Counted from the first letter of the stretch, positions 52,750-62,118 are shown. The stretch: 64,000 nucleotides of DNA from Plastoroseomonas hellenica (GCF_018129085.1 NZ_JAAGBB010000009.1:62001-126000), one strand, 5' to 3'. Made by a program: numbers and translations. The notes: generated by a model not told the origin, from the sequence alone.

Positions 52750-54348
52750 TCATGAAGCCAGCCAGAGATCGTGCCAGGAGGAGGAGGCCCAGCGCGGCGT
52801 GTTGGAATGGTTGCGCAGCCGCTTGCTCAGCACGGAGACGAAGATCTGTTCGATCGGCATCCAGATCGGCAGCTCGGTGTTCACGCGCCGCACGAAATCC
52901 GCGTAAAGCGCACGGCGCTTCGCGGCATCCACCTCGGACTGCGCATCGTCGATGATGCGGTCGGTCTCGGCATCGGTCCAGCCCCATTGGTTGGTCCAGG
53001 GCGCGCCCTTCGGCTGACCGGAGCGGTACCAGACGGTGGTCGAGACCGCGGGATCGTTGCGATACTGGTGCCAGCCGGTCGCGAGGTCGAAGTTCCAGTC
53101 GTTGTAGACGCTGCGCAGGAAGCCGGCGGCGTCCAGCCGCACGATCTCGACGCGGATGCCGACCTCCTGCAGCGATTGCTGGATGAAGGTCGACCAGAGC
53201 GCGATGTCCTCGCCCCAGGGCGCCGGATGCAGGCGCAGGTTGAAGCGCACGCCGCCGGCGCCGCGCCGATGCCCGGCCTCGTCCAGCAGCGCATTCGCGC
53301 GACGCCGGTCGAAGGCGTATTGCGGCATGCCCTGCGGGTAGAAATCGGTGGAGACCGAAGGGATTGGCCCCGTGCCGAGCTTCGCGAAATCGCCGAGGAA
53401 GTTCTCGATGAAGAAGGGCACGTCGAGCGCATGCGCGATGGCGCGGCGCACCCGGATATCGGCCAGCACCGGGTTGCGGAAGTTGAATTCCAGCGTGTTG
53501 GTGCGGGCATTGCCTTCGTTGCCCTTGGTCGTCACCTCGAAGCGCGGATCGCGGCCGAGGCGCTGCAGATCGGCGATGGTGAGCGAGGAGTAGGGGCTGA
53601 ACAGGATCTGCCCGGCCTCCATCTGCGCCGCCGCCGCGGCGCGGTCGCCGACCACGCGCCAGATGACGCGGTCGAGATAGGGCAGGTTGTTGCGCCAGTA
53701 GTTGGGATTGCGGTCGGCGATGATGAACTGGCCGCGTTCATACTGCACGAAGCGGAAGGGGCCGGTGCCGATCGGCGCGGTGTTTGCCGGGTTCTGCCGG
53801 ATGTCCGATCCCTCATAGACATGCTTCGGCGAGACATAGCCGAGATCGGGCAGCGCGCGCAGCAGCAGGCCGAGCGGCATGGCCCGCGAATAGCGGAACA
53901 CCGCGGTGTGCGGATCGGGCGTATCGACGGCCTCCAGGAAGAGCTGCACGGCCGTGCCGTAGTTCAGGATCTTCTTCCACATCTCCATCGCCGTGAACTG
54001 CACATCGGCGGCGGTGAAGGGGCGGCCGTCATGCCAGGTGACGCCCTGACGCAGCTTGAAGGTGATGGTCTTGCCGTCGGGCGCCGCCTCCCAGCTTTCT
54101 GCGAGGCACGGCGCCGGATTGCCGTTCGCATCGAGGTCGACCAGCGGTTCCTGGATCTTGCCGCCGACGATGTAGACGCCTGTCGAGGCCTGCAGGCTTG
54201 GGTTCAGGATGCGCTGCTCGGTCGCGAAATGCACCGACATGATGCCGCCGCGCCGCGGCGTTTCCTGCGCGAAGGCGCGTTCGGGATGCAGCACGCTGGC
54301 CGCCAGCGCGGCCGAGGTCAGCAGGGTGGCGCGGCGCGTAAGGTCCAT
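52750..54348 (-). CDS. ABC importer substrate-binding protein, family 5 (second operon)
   Basis: A 532-residue periplasmic receptor with a twin-arginine signal (LTRRATLLTSAALAASVL; cleavage after AFAQ). Mature landmarks are RGGIMSVHFATEQRILNPSLQ, FKLRQGVTWHDGRPFTAAD and RRAIAHALDVPFF. It heads the operon 54348-49163, although a dispersed repeat of about 160 bases separates it from the permease gene. Not a close paralog of the four receptors at 19350-26040. Confidence 0.9.
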   Translation of the reverse strand: MDLTRRATLLTSAALAASVLHPERAFAQETPRRGGIMSVHFATEQRILNPSLQASTGVYIVGGKIQEPLVDLDANGNPAPCLAESWEAAPDGKTITFKLRQGVTWHDGRPFTAADVQFTAMEMWKKILNYGTAVQLFLEAVDTPDPHTAVFRYSRAMPLGLLLRALPDLGYVSPKHVYEGSDIRQNPANTAPIGTGPFRFVQYERGQFIIADRNPNYWRNNLPYLDRVIWRVVGDRAAAAAQMEAGQILFSPYSSLTIADLQRLGRDPRFEVTTKGNEGNARTNTLEFNFRNPVLADIRVRRAIAHALDVPFFIENFLGDFAKLGTGPIPSVSTDFYPQGMPQYAFDRRRANALLDEAGHRRGAGGVRFNLRLHPAPWGEDIALWSTFIQQSLQEVGIRVEIVRLDAAGFLRSVYNDWNFDLATGWHQYRNDPAVSTTVWYRSGQPKGAPWTNQWGWTDAETDRIIDDAQSEVDAAKRRALYADFVRRVNTELPIWMPIEQIFVSVLSKRLRNHSNTPRWASSSWHDLWLAS

Positions 54349-54401
54349 GGAAGAGTCCCGACAGCTAGGAGGCTTTGCACCGCAGCATGACCGGGCGCTC
54401 A

Positions 54402-54424
54402 GCGCGGCGTCAACGACGCCGCGC
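54402..54424 (-). terminator. Terminator-like hairpin after the VOC gene
   Basis: A perfect 10-base stem, GCGCGGCGTC and GACGCCGCGC with loop AAC, starts two bases after the VOC stop codon. No T-tract follows on the minus strand. It separates the VOC gene from the ABC receptor gene. Confidence 0.5.
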
Positions 54425-54426
54425 CG

Positions 54427-55272
54427 TCAGGCAGGAAGGAAACGCAGTGCCACGCCATTCGCCCGGGTCGCCGGCACGAAGAGTGGCGCATCCGGCATCA
54501 GACCGAGCGCCGCGGCCGTCGCGGCCGGATCGGCGGTGCCCAGCACCAGCACCGCGGCCCCTTCCTCCGGCAGCCCGGCCAGGGATTGGCCGGGGTGGCG
54601 CGCGGCAAGCGTGGTCCGGTCCAGAAAAACGAGATCGGCGCGGCCGCTGCCGGTCGGCACGCGCTGCGCACCGTCGGGATCGGCGGTCGCCCTGCGGTCC
54701 AGCAGTTGCGCCATGGAGGCCGCAGCTCCCGCGGGCGCTGTCGCCAGCACCTCCACCCGCAGGATCCGGGAGACGGCATTGGCATGGGACTGCAGCGCGG
54801 GAATCCAGACATTCTCCCGCGTCAGATGTTCGCAGGCGAAAATGCGCAGGCCACCGGGACGGGCATCGAGCGGCCATTGGAAGACGTTGAAGCGCGCTTC
54901 CGCCTCGCCGCCGCCGGGTAGCGTCACGGGACGGCCGAAGGCGATCGGGCCGGTCGCGGCGATGCCGCGCGCCTGCAGCTCCGCGACGCCCGCGGCTGCA
55001 TCGTCGGTGGTGAAGGCAGCGCGTTCCAGCCCTTCGCGGCCATCGAGAAAGGCACGCATCGGCGCATTATGCGGCGTCGGCACCAGCACGCCGAGCAGCT
55101 CCAGATAATCCTCCCCGAACATGATGGTGTAATTGCCGGAGCCCATATGGGCGCTGTGCGTGCCGCGCGGCGAGACGGTGAAGCCGAGCGCCTGCCAGCC
55201 CGCGGCCGCGGCATCCAGGTCCCGCACCGCCACCACCACGTGGTCCAGCCCGATCACATGCCGCAGTGCCAT
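54427..55272 (-). CDS. Glyoxalase-like VOC protein
   Basis: A 281-residue protein starting MALRHVIGLDHVVVAVRDLDAAAAGW. The first module is a typical glyoxalase-like domain (LDHVVV..., HSAHMGSGNYTIMF, YLELLGVL); the second half (about 150-281) is a diverged copy. The start at 55272 is the first ATG with family sequence; longer readings oppose the PuuB-like gene. Function unknown, possibly metal-dependent detoxification. Confidence 0.8.
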   Translation of the reverse strand: MALRHVIGLDHVVVAVRDLDAAAAGWQALGFTVSPRGTHSAHMGSGNYTIMFGEDYLELLGVLVPTPHNAPMRAFLDGREGLERAAFTTDDAAAGVAELQARGIAATGPIAFGRPVTLPGGGEAEARFNVFQWPLDARPGGLRIFACEHLTRENVWIPALQSHANAVSRILRVEVLATAPAGAAASMAQLLDRRATADPDGAQRVPTGSGRADLVFLDRTTLAARHPGQSLAGLPEEGAAVLVLGTADPAATAAALGLMPDAPLFVPATRANGVALRFLPA

Positions 55273-55390
55273 CGCAGGGTCCTTTCGTTTGCCGGCCGAG
55301 TGCCGCGGAACCGCCTGCCGCACGCAAGCATGCTTGAGGTGGCCGTCCGGCGGCGCTTTGATGTCGGCTGAAAACCCGGAAAGGCAAGGC

Positions 55391-56707
55391 ATGGCGACCA
55401 GCGGCGCGACAGAGGGACCTGGCTGGCCACCCTCGCTTTGGGCCGCCGTCACGCCGGCGGGCCCCGCGCTGCCGGCACTGGAGGGTATGGTCGAGACGGA
55501 GGTCGCGGTGATCGGTGCTGGCTTCACCGGCCTCTCCACGGCCATCCACCTGCGCGAGGCCGGCATCCCCTGCATCGTCGTCGAAGCCGCGGAGCCCGGC
55601 TGGGGTGCCTCCGGCCGCAACAACGGCCAGGTGATCCCGACGCTGTCGCGCTACGACCCGGCCGCCATCATCCGCCGCCATGGCGCCGCCGGCGAGCGTT
55701 TCGTCGCGGTGCTGCGCGATAGCGCCGCGACGCTCTTCGACCTGGCGCGCCACCACGGCATCGCGGCCGAAGCCGAACAGGCGGGCTGGGTGCAGCCCGC
55801 GCATACGCCGGGCCGCATGCGCGTGGTGGAGCGGCGGATGCGCGACTGGGAATTGCATGGCGCACCGGTCGCGCTGCTGGACCGCGCGGCGCTCAGGGAG
55901 ATGCTGGGCTCGGACGCCTGGTTCGGCGGCTTCACCAACCCGACCGGCGGTCATGTGAATCCGCTGGCGCTGGCCCGCGGCATGGCTGCGACCGCACTCA
56001 CGCTGGGCGCCACCATCCTCGCCCGCTCCCCGGTCACGGGGATCGCGCATCAGGGCGGGCGCTGGCTGGTGCGGAGCGAGCGCGGCACGGTTCGCGCGCG
56101 GGCGCTGGTGCTCGCGACGAATGCCTATACCGGCACCTTCAACCGATCCTTGGCACCGGAGATCGCGACGTCCGTCGTGCCGGTGCTGTCCTGGCAGATG
56201 GCGACCCGGCCGATCGGCGACAATGTCGCGCGCAGCATCATCCCCGGCCGCCAGGCCATGTCGGACACCCATGGGGAGCTGTATTTCGCCCGCTGGGATG
56301 CGCGCGGCCGGCTGGTGACCGGTGGCGCCGTCGCGATCCCCGCGAACCAGCCGGCCCGGCTGCGCCCGATGATCGGGGCACGGCTGCAACGCCTCTGGCC
56401 GCAGATCGGGGAGGTGCGGTTCGACTATGTCTGGAGCGGCAATATCGGCATGACCACCGATTACTTCCCGCATCTGCATCGGCTGGGGCCGGATGGCTAT
56501 GCCTGGGCGGGCTGCAATGGGCGCGCGGTGGCGCTTTCCGTCGCACTCGGGCGCGAATTCGCCCGTGCGGTGCAGGGCGTGCCGGAAGCCGAGCTCGGCC
56601 TGCCCTTCACCGAGCCGCGCCCGGTGCCGCTGCACGGCCTGGCGCGTCGCGCGGCGTCGCTGATGCTGATGCTCTACCGTTGGCGCGATGCAAGGGAGGT
56701 GGCGTGA
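55391..56707 (+). CDS. FAD-dependent oxidoreductase, DAO family (PuuB-like)
   Basis: A 438-residue flavoenzyme. The FAD motif is VAVIGAGFTGLSTAIHLREAG; WGASGRNNGQVIPTL and AWAGCNGRAVALSVALG are typical of amine oxidases that act on gamma-glutamylputrescine or other N-substituted amino acids. An ATG at 55361 would add ten residues. It is followed by a cupin gene overlapping by one base. Polyamine breakdown is a plausible role given the decarboxylase gene 1 kb downstream, but unproven. Confidence 0.85.
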   Translation: MATSGATEGPGWPPSLWAAVTPAGPALPALEGMVETEVAVIGAGFTGLSTAIHLREAGIPCIVVEAAEPGWGASGRNNGQVIPTLSRYDPAAIIRRHGAAGERFVAVLRDSAATLFDLARHHGIAAEAEQAGWVQPAHTPGRMRVVERRMRDWELHGAPVALLDRAALREMLGSDAWFGGFTNPTGGHVNPLALARGMAATALTLGATILARSPVTGIAHQGGRWLVRSERGTVRARALVLATNAYTGTFNRSLAPEIATSVVPVLSWQMATRPIGDNVARSIIPGRQAMSDTHGELYFARWDARGRLVTGGAVAIPANQPARLRPMIGARLQRLWPQIGEVRFDYVWSGNIGMTTDYFPHLHRLGPDGYAWAGCNGRAVALSVALGREFARAVQGVPEAELGLPFTEPRPVPLHGLARRAASLMLMLYRWRDAREVA

Positions 56708-57222
56708 TGGAGAAAGAGAGCCGCGGGGAGGTGCGCGTCATCGGCCCCGATGAGGCGCCGAGCTTCTGGCAGCCGGTGCCGGCCAATGGCTTCGTGCGTT
56801 GCATCCTGAGCGGGCGGGAACTCGGCACCGGCTTCTCGATGGGGACCCAGACCGTCGCCCCTGGCTGCATGGTGCGCGAGCACAGCCATGACCGCCACGA
56901 CGAGGTGATCCACGTCACCGCCGGCCAGGGCTTCGCCCGCATCGAGGGCGAGGACCGACCGATCGAACCGGGCTCCACCGTCTTCCTCGGCCGTAACCGC
57001 AAGCATGGCTTCGTCAATCCGGGACCGGCGCCGATGAGTTTCGTCTGGTTCCTCGCCCCCGGCGGGCTCGAGGATTTCTTCGCCGCCATCGGCCGCCCCC
57101 GCAGCCCTGGCGAGCCGGCGCCGGAGCCCTTCCCGCGCCCCGCGGATGTCGCGGAGATCGAGCGGCGGACCGTCTTCGGCTGGGCGGATCAGATGCCGGG
57201 CTCGCGGTCCGGCGGCGACTAG
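56707..57222 (+). CDS. Cupin-domain protein
   Basis: A 171-residue single cupin: EHSHDRHDEVIHVTAGQGF holds several histidines and acidic residues of metal motif 1 and KHGFVNPGPAP belongs to motif 2. The ATG shares one base with the oxidoreductase stop (TGATG), so it is coupled. Function unknown; partner of the flavoenzyme. Confidence 0.8.
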   Translation: MEKESRGEVRVIGPDEAPSFWQPVPANGFVRCILSGRELGTGFSMGTQTVAPGCMVREHSHDRHDEVIHVTAGQGFARIEGEDRPIEPGSTVFLGRNRKHGFVNPGPAPMSFVWFLAPGGLEDFFAAIGRPRSPGEPAPEPFPRPADVAEIERRTVFGWADQMPGSRSGGD

Positions 57223-57342
57223 ATGTTCTGATATCGGTACGGAAGCCTCCCCCGCAGCGATCACACGACCGGGACGCGAAGGCGCGTGACCCCGCCCGCT
57301 CCGCTGTCCTAGGCTATCTGTCAAGCAAGCAGGGAGGCGTCG

Positions 57343-57567
57343 ATGAGCATCGACATCGTGGACTACCCCACCTACGACACCGATTACCTGCCACACGTCA
57401 TCGCGCGTTGCCTGGACAAGGCCAACAGGTACCAGGTGCCGCACCGCTTCACCCTGAACGGCGCCGTTGTGGTGGTCTCGCCTGGCCAGTCGGCCCATGC
57501 GGTCGATGAAGAAGTGCAGCGGCAATGGCAGGCCGCCAAGCACGCACCGCCGGCGGACGCCGCCTAA
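57343..57567 (+). CDS. Small hypothetical protein
   Basis: A 74-residue protein (MSIDIVDYPTYDTDYLPHV...) with GGGAGG five to ten bases before the ATG. No signal or membrane segment; C-terminus is Ala/Asp-rich. Not recognised. A basic, Tyr-rich first half could be a small regulatory or nucleotide-binding piece, but no motif supports this. Confidence 0.55.
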   Translation: MSIDIVDYPTYDTDYLPHVIARCLDKANRYQVPHRFTLNGAVVVVSPGQSAHAVDEEVQRQWQAAKHAPPADAA

Positions 57568-57697
57568 GCGGGACCGCCACAGTCGCCGCTACCGCCGCCG
57601 TCACTGAAGCGTCACAGGCCAATGGCTTGAATTGTCGTGACTTCGCCGGCCAGGGTCCGGCCGCGAGCGGGCGTGGCCCCGCGGAGAGGGACCCCGG

Positions 57698-60049
57698 ATG
57701 GAATACGCGCGCCGTTTCAAGGTGCTGGTCTGCGCACCGGCCTTCGACGAGACCGACCTGGAAGGCGCCCGGCTGCGCCAGATCCTGACCGAGGTCGAGG
57801 GGATGGGCTATGCCGTGCTGCGCGCCCGCCGCGACGACGACGCGGAGCTGGTGATCCGCACCGACAGTGCCATCGGCTGCATCATCGTCGACTGGGGCAA
57901 GAAGGGCCTGCAGGGCAAGGCCGCGTCCCTGATCTCCTTCGTGCGCAAGCGCGGCCTCGATGTGCCGATTATCCTGCTGGTGCGGCGCCACCGTCTCGAG
58001 GACATCCCGGTCGAGGTGCTGGACGATGTCGACGGCTTCGTCTTCCTGGCCGAGGAGACGCCGGAATTCATCGCCAAGAACCTGGTCTCCCGCCTGCGCC
58101 AATATGCCGAGACGCTGAAGACGCCGTTCTTCGGCGCGCTGGTGGATTACGCCGAGCAGGGCAACCAGCTCTGGACCTGTCCCGGCCACAATGGCGGCAT
58201 GTTCTACAGCCGCAGCCCGATCGGCCGGATCTTCGTCGAACACCTGGGCGAGGCGGTGTTCCGCGACGATCTCGACAATTCCGTGCTCCAGCTCGGCGAC
58301 CTCCTGACCCATGAGGGGCCGGCCCTGAAGGCGCAGCAGGAAGCGGCCGTGATCTTCGGCGCCGAACGCACCTATTTCGTGCTGAACGGCACCTCCACCT
58401 CCAACAAGATCGCCCTCTGCGCGCTGCTGGCAGAGGACGACCTGGTGCTGTTCGACCGCAACAACCACAAGGCGGCGCATCACGGTGCCCTCTTCCTCGG
58501 CGGCGCGGTGCCGGTCTTCATCGAGACCGCGCGCAACCCGCATGGCCTGATCGGCCCGATGCGCCTCGACGCGCTTGACGAGGAGAAGCTGCGCCAATCG
58601 ATCCGCGACAACCCGCTGGTCAAGGACCCCGAGGCCTGGCAGCGCCCGCGCCCTTTCCGGGCCGCGGTGATCGAGCAATGCACCTATGACGGCACCATCT
58701 ACTCCGCCGAGGAGGTGCTGAAGCGCATCGGCCACCTCTGCGACTACATCCTGTTCGACGAGGCCTGGGCCGGCTTCATGAAGTTCCACCCGCTGTTCCG
58801 CGGGCGCTTCGGCATGGGCCTCGACCGGCTCGGCCCCGATGCGCCCGGCATCCTGGTGACGCAGAGCACGCACAAGCAGCTCGCCAGCTTCTCCCAGGCA
58901 TCGCAGATCCATGTGAAGGACAGCCATATCGGCGATCACGCCAGGCGCGTGGAGCACCGGCGCTTCAACGAGATGTTCCTGCTGCACGCCTCGACCAGCC
59001 CCTTCTATCCGCTCTTCGCTTCGCTCGACGTCGGCGCGCAGATGATGAAGGGGCGTTCGGGGGAGGTGCTGTGGGACGATACCGTCCGACTCGGCATCGA
59101 GATGCGCAAGAAGATGCGCTTCGCCCGCCGCGAGTTCGAGGAGAAAGAGACGGATCCGGCGCGCCGCTGGTTCTTCGAACCCTTCGTGCCGAAGACCGTG
59201 CGCGTGAACGGCACCGAGCTTCCCTGGGAGGAGGCACCGACCGACGCGCTCGCCTCCGACCCCGCGCATTGGGAGCTGCGCCCTGGCGAGGACTGGCACG
59301 GTTTCGGCGATGTCGCGCCGGGCTGGGCGATGACCGATCCGAACAAGCTGACCGTGCTGACGCCGGGTTTCGCCGATGGCGGCTATGCCGAGCACGGGGT
59401 GCCGGCGCCGATCGTCGCCGAATACCTGCGGCAGAACCGCATCGTGCCCGAGAAGAACGACCTCAACAGCTTGCTCTTCCTGCTGACGCCGGGTAGCGAG
59501 AGCAGCAAGGCGGGCACGCTGCTGTCCCACCTCGTCACCTTCAAGAAGCTGCATGACGACAATGCGCCGCTCGACGAGGTGATTCCGGATTTCGTCGCGC
59601 GCCGCCCCAAGCGCTACGCCGGGCTCAGGCTCCGCGACCTCTGCGCGGAGATGCAGGCTTTCTATAGGTCGGAGAATGTCAGCGCGCTGCAGGCGGCGCA
59701 GTTCCGCGCCGAGCATTTCCCGGACATGGCGATGGCGCCGCATGAGGCGGTGCGGGAGCTGGTGCGCAACCGCGTGGACTATGTGCCGCTGGAGGAAGCG
59801 GATGGCCGCATCGCGACGACGCTCTGGTTGGTCTATCCGCCCGGCATCGCGACAGTAATCCCGGGCGAGCGGCTCGGCCAGCGATCGCGGCCGATGATCG
59901 CCTATCTCAAGGCCTTCGAACGCGCGGCGAACCTCTTCCCCGGCTTCGAGAACGAGATCCAGGGCCTGTACCGCGAGACCGCGGAGGATGGCACGGTGCG
60001 CTTCCACACCTATGTGGTGCGGGAATCGGCGAAGACCCGCGGGTCGTGA
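57698..60049 (+). CDS. Orn/Lys/Arg decarboxylase, PLP-dependent (fold type I)
   Basis: A 783-residue decarboxylase that should form agmatine, putrescine or cadaverine from its amino acid. An N-terminal receiver-like wing (1-130) begins YARRFKVLVCAPAFDET. The PLP domain (about 140-560) has TCPGHNGGMFYSRSPIG, YFVLNGTSTSNKIAL, LFDEAWAGF and Lys393 in STHKQLASFSQ, the Schiff-base lysine. The C-terminal lobe is complete. It is somewhat longer than common enzymes of the family. The substrate cannot be fixed by eye. It is translationally coupled to the RMD1-like gene. Confidence 0.93.
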   Translation: MEYARRFKVLVCAPAFDETDLEGARLRQILTEVEGMGYAVLRARRDDDAELVIRTDSAIGCIIVDWGKKGLQGKAASLISFVRKRGLDVPIILLVRRHRLEDIPVEVLDDVDGFVFLAEETPEFIAKNLVSRLRQYAETLKTPFFGALVDYAEQGNQLWTCPGHNGGMFYSRSPIGRIFVEHLGEAVFRDDLDNSVLQLGDLLTHEGPALKAQQEAAVIFGAERTYFVLNGTSTSNKIALCALLAEDDLVLFDRNNHKAAHHGALFLGGAVPVFIETARNPHGLIGPMRLDALDEEKLRQSIRDNPLVKDPEAWQRPRPFRAAVIEQCTYDGTIYSAEEVLKRIGHLCDYILFDEAWAGFMKFHPLFRGRFGMGLDRLGPDAPGILVTQSTHKQLASFSQASQIHVKDSHIGDHARRVEHRRFNEMFLLHASTSPFYPLFASLDVGAQMMKGRSGEVLWDDTVRLGIEMRKKMRFARREFEEKETDPARRWFFEPFVPKTVRVNGTELPWEEAPTDALASDPAHWELRPGEDWHGFGDVAPGWAMTDPNKLTVLTPGFADGGYAEHGVPAPIVAEYLRQNRIVPEKNDLNSLLFLLTPGSESSKAGTLLSHLVTFKKLHDDNAPLDEVIPDFVARRPKRYAGLRLRDLCAEMQAFYRSENVSALQAAQFRAEHFPDMAMAPHEAVRELVRNRVDYVPLEEADGRIATTLWLVYPPGIATVIPGERLGQRSRPMIAYLKAFERAANLFPGFENEIQGLYRETAEDGTVRFHTYVVRESAKTRGS

Positions 60050-61164
60050 TGCCGGAGCTGAAGGTCCGCTCGGGTCTGGTCATCGCCCAGCGGCTGTTCG
60101 ACATCGCCTATGCGATCGACCTGAAGCGCGCCGAGCAGCTCTGGGCGCAGCGTGCCCAAGGTGCCAGCGCCCGCAGCCGGCTGGCCGGCACGCCGCCCAA
60201 GGCAGTCTCCTTCGGCGTGCCGCCGCTGGCGCTCGAGCTTGGGCCGGTGACGCTGCAGATCGGCGGCGCCGCGATGGCCGCGACCGCCAGCGTCCGCCTT
60301 TATGATTTCGGCATTGTCACCCTGGCGCTCCGCCTGCCGGTGCAGGATCTGAGCTGGAGCGACTTCACCAGCCTGGTCAACCACACCGATCTGGCGGTGG
60401 GCCCCGCCGCGGCGAACAGCATCTGGCAGGAGCTGCTGGCGCAGCTCGGCGCGCTGCTTGGCGAGGCGCTGGAGCGGCCGACCATGGCGCCACTGCAGGA
60501 GGATTACCTGCTCGCCATCGTGGATGCCTTCGACGAGCCGGTCACCGCAGAAGCGCTGCAGGAGCGCGTGGACCTGGTTCCGCTGTTGTCGGGGGAGGAG
60601 CGGCCGCTGTCGGAAGGTGCCCGGCGCGACCTGCTGCGGCAGCGCTTCTCCTACCACCCCGATGATCTCGCGGTGATCACCTGGGACCGCGCCTTCATCT
60701 ATGAACCGCAGCGCGAGACCGATGTCGCCGACGTGCTGGAAATGGCGAACGCGCAGCTCCTGGAAATCCGCACTTATGACGAGATGCTGGACGAGGAGCT
60801 GCCGCGCATGCGGGAGCTTGTCGACGACGCGCGGCGGCGCACGCATCTGCTGGCCTCCCGCCGCTATGCGCGGCTGGCGCGCCGGCTGCATACGCTGGTC
60901 GCCGAGGTGACAGAGCTCGCCGAACGGGTCGACAACGCCTTGCAGGTGACGGAGGACGTCTATCTCGCCCGCGTCTATGCCGCGGCCATGGACCTGTTTC
61001 GCGTGGCCAATGTCAGCGCCGCGGTGGACCGCAAGCTCGCGATCATCCGCGAGACCTATACGGCGCTGCACAGCGAAGCGGCTGGCGGTCGCGCCGAGCT
61101 GCTGGAGATCGCGATCCTGGCGTTGATCGCCGTCGAGATCGTGCTGTCGCTGCTGCGGCACTGA
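60049..61164 (+). CDS. RMD1/DUF155-like membrane protein
   Basis: A 371-residue protein whose ATG overlaps the decarboxylase stop (TGATG). ASVRLYDFGIVTLALRLP resembles the RMD1 family's beta-strand, and the C-terminus has the typical acidic-then-hydrophobic tail LLEIAILALIAVEIVLSLLRH as one membrane anchor. The middle is helical with a possible coiled coil. Function of the family in bacteria is unknown; coupling to an amino acid decarboxylase suggests a role in amine homeostasis (inference). Family assignment is tentative. Confidence 0.55.
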   Translation: MPELKVRSGLVIAQRLFDIAYAIDLKRAEQLWAQRAQGASARSRLAGTPPKAVSFGVPPLALELGPVTLQIGGAAMAATASVRLYDFGIVTLALRLPVQDLSWSDFTSLVNHTDLAVGPAAANSIWQELLAQLGALLGEALERPTMAPLQEDYLLAIVDAFDEPVTAEALQERVDLVPLLSGEERPLSEGARRDLLRQRFSYHPDDLAVITWDRAFIYEPQRETDVADVLEMANAQLLEIRTYDEMLDEELPRMRELVDDARRRTHLLASRRYARLARRLHTLVAEVTELAERVDNALQVTEDVYLARVYAAAMDLFRVANVSAAVDRKLAIIRETYTALHSEAAGGRAELLEIAILALIAVEIVLSLLRH

Positions 61165-61174
61165 TGCTCGCGGG

Positions 61175-61341
61175 CTAGGAGCCTGTCTGAGAAAGGCCGC
61201 GGGCGGCCTGTCGGTTCTTTTTCGCCCCTGGCGCGCCGGCCTCCTCGCCGAGGCAACCAGCATCGGCTGCGTCGCCCGGCACACCAGGGGCGAAAAATCC
61301 CGCGACAGCCCTCCACGTGCCTTTCTCAGACAGGCTCCTAG
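61175..61341. mobile_element. MITE-like inverted-repeat element with CTAG flanks
   Basis: The ends GAGCCTGTCTGAGAAAGG and its reverse complement are perfect (61179-61196 and 61320-61337), each preceded or followed by CTAG (61175-61178 and 61338-61341), as for the four-base target duplication of IS5-type insertions. A second, inner perfect inverted repeat TTTTTCGCCCCTGG (61218-61231 and 61284-61297) lies within. No transposase fits in 167 bases. The core reappears at 52626-52710. Confidence 0.7.
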
Positions 61342-61742
61342 CGCATGTCGATCGGATGGCTATCGAGGTAGAGCAGGAATCCGTAGACGGCGATCGCCGG
61401 CAAGGCCGCGACCGCCAACAGAGCGACAGCGGCCTTGGTCTTGCGGTGCCGCTTGAGCGCGAAAGCGCCACCCGTGGTCATGGCCAGGACTGCGATGAGA
61501 ACTGCGCAGATCACAAGCTCTACGACCATCACCCCGTCATAGACGAGCATCGCAGCCGCAAACCAAAGGAGGCCGAGCACGCCGGCGATGTTTACTGAAG
61601 CCAGTCCGGCAACGACGATCTCCGTCGATTTGCCTGTACCGGGGGGAATCCGGCCTCGTCGTCCCCGTGTGCCGGAATGCAGGAGAATGGCGAATATCAC
61701 GGCGCAGGCGCCGAAGATGACAAGGAGCGGCGATATGTCCAA
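61338..61742 (-). CDS. Small four-segment membrane protein; TTG start
   Basis: A 134-residue protein with four hydrophobic segments and Arg/Lys-rich loops (HSGTRGRRGRIPPGTGKS, LKRHRKTKAA). The start is TTG at 61742 behind GGGGGAAG. The coding region ends DSHPIDMR and its TAG stop is formed by the CTAG/terminal repeat of the element at 61175-61341, so the C-terminus was probably longer before insertion. Not recognised; function unknown. Confidence 0.55.
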   Translation of the reverse strand: MDISPLLVIFGACAVIFAILLHSGTRGRRGRIPPGTGKSTEIVVAGLASVNIAGVLGLLWFAAAMLVYDGVMVVELVICAVLIAVLAMTTGGAFALKRHRKTKAAVALLAVAALPAIAVYGFLLYLDSHPIDMR

Positions 61743-62118
61743 GCGTCTTCCCCCAGCGCGAATGTCTGCTTCTAGGCATGAAAGTCAGACGACAAGACGC
61801 CCCCGTCATCGGGTTGTTTGCCGACCGGCCGCTTCCCGTGCACAGCATCGGCCGAGCGCCAAGGATCATTCGCCGAAGCTATCACGGCACCGACGGGCTT
61901 CCACATAGGCGCGGTCGCGCGGACCCTCGATTCGCTGATGGAGGCTGCCGACCTTCGAAGGTGACGCTGTAGCAGCCGGTCTCGCCCTGATCATCAATGT
62001 CGCGGTCGAAGGGGGCCACGCCCTCGCCCCAGGCGCTGCATGAGGGCGTAGTTGGCCGGCCAATGACCGGCCGCCGGGCGGGCGGATGTCTCCGCCGCTC
62101 GTCTACATGGCGGGCGCT
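61743..62118. other. 376-base gap with no supported gene
   Basis: No open frame here has a convincing start, ribosome binding site or family-like sequence. The region contains TTGGCCGGCCAA (62052-62063), a perfect 12-base palindrome. Degenerate coding remnants cannot be excluded. Confidence 0.5.
62081..62096 (-). terminator. Weak hairpin after the M20 peptidase gene
   Basis: GGCGGA and TCCGCC pair around TGTC, 22 bases past the peptidase stop codon on the minus strand. It is short and without a T-tract. Confidence 0.3.

Noticed and set aside
57449-60007. An 852-codon minus-strand open frame opposite the decarboxylase
   Set aside because: It is the antisense shadow of a clear PLP enzyme; composition is Arg/Ala/His-rich with no domain.
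61866-62063. Small minus-strand frame in the gap before the M20 gene
   Set aside because: No ribosome binding site and no recognisable sequence; it could be a remnant but cannot be supported.
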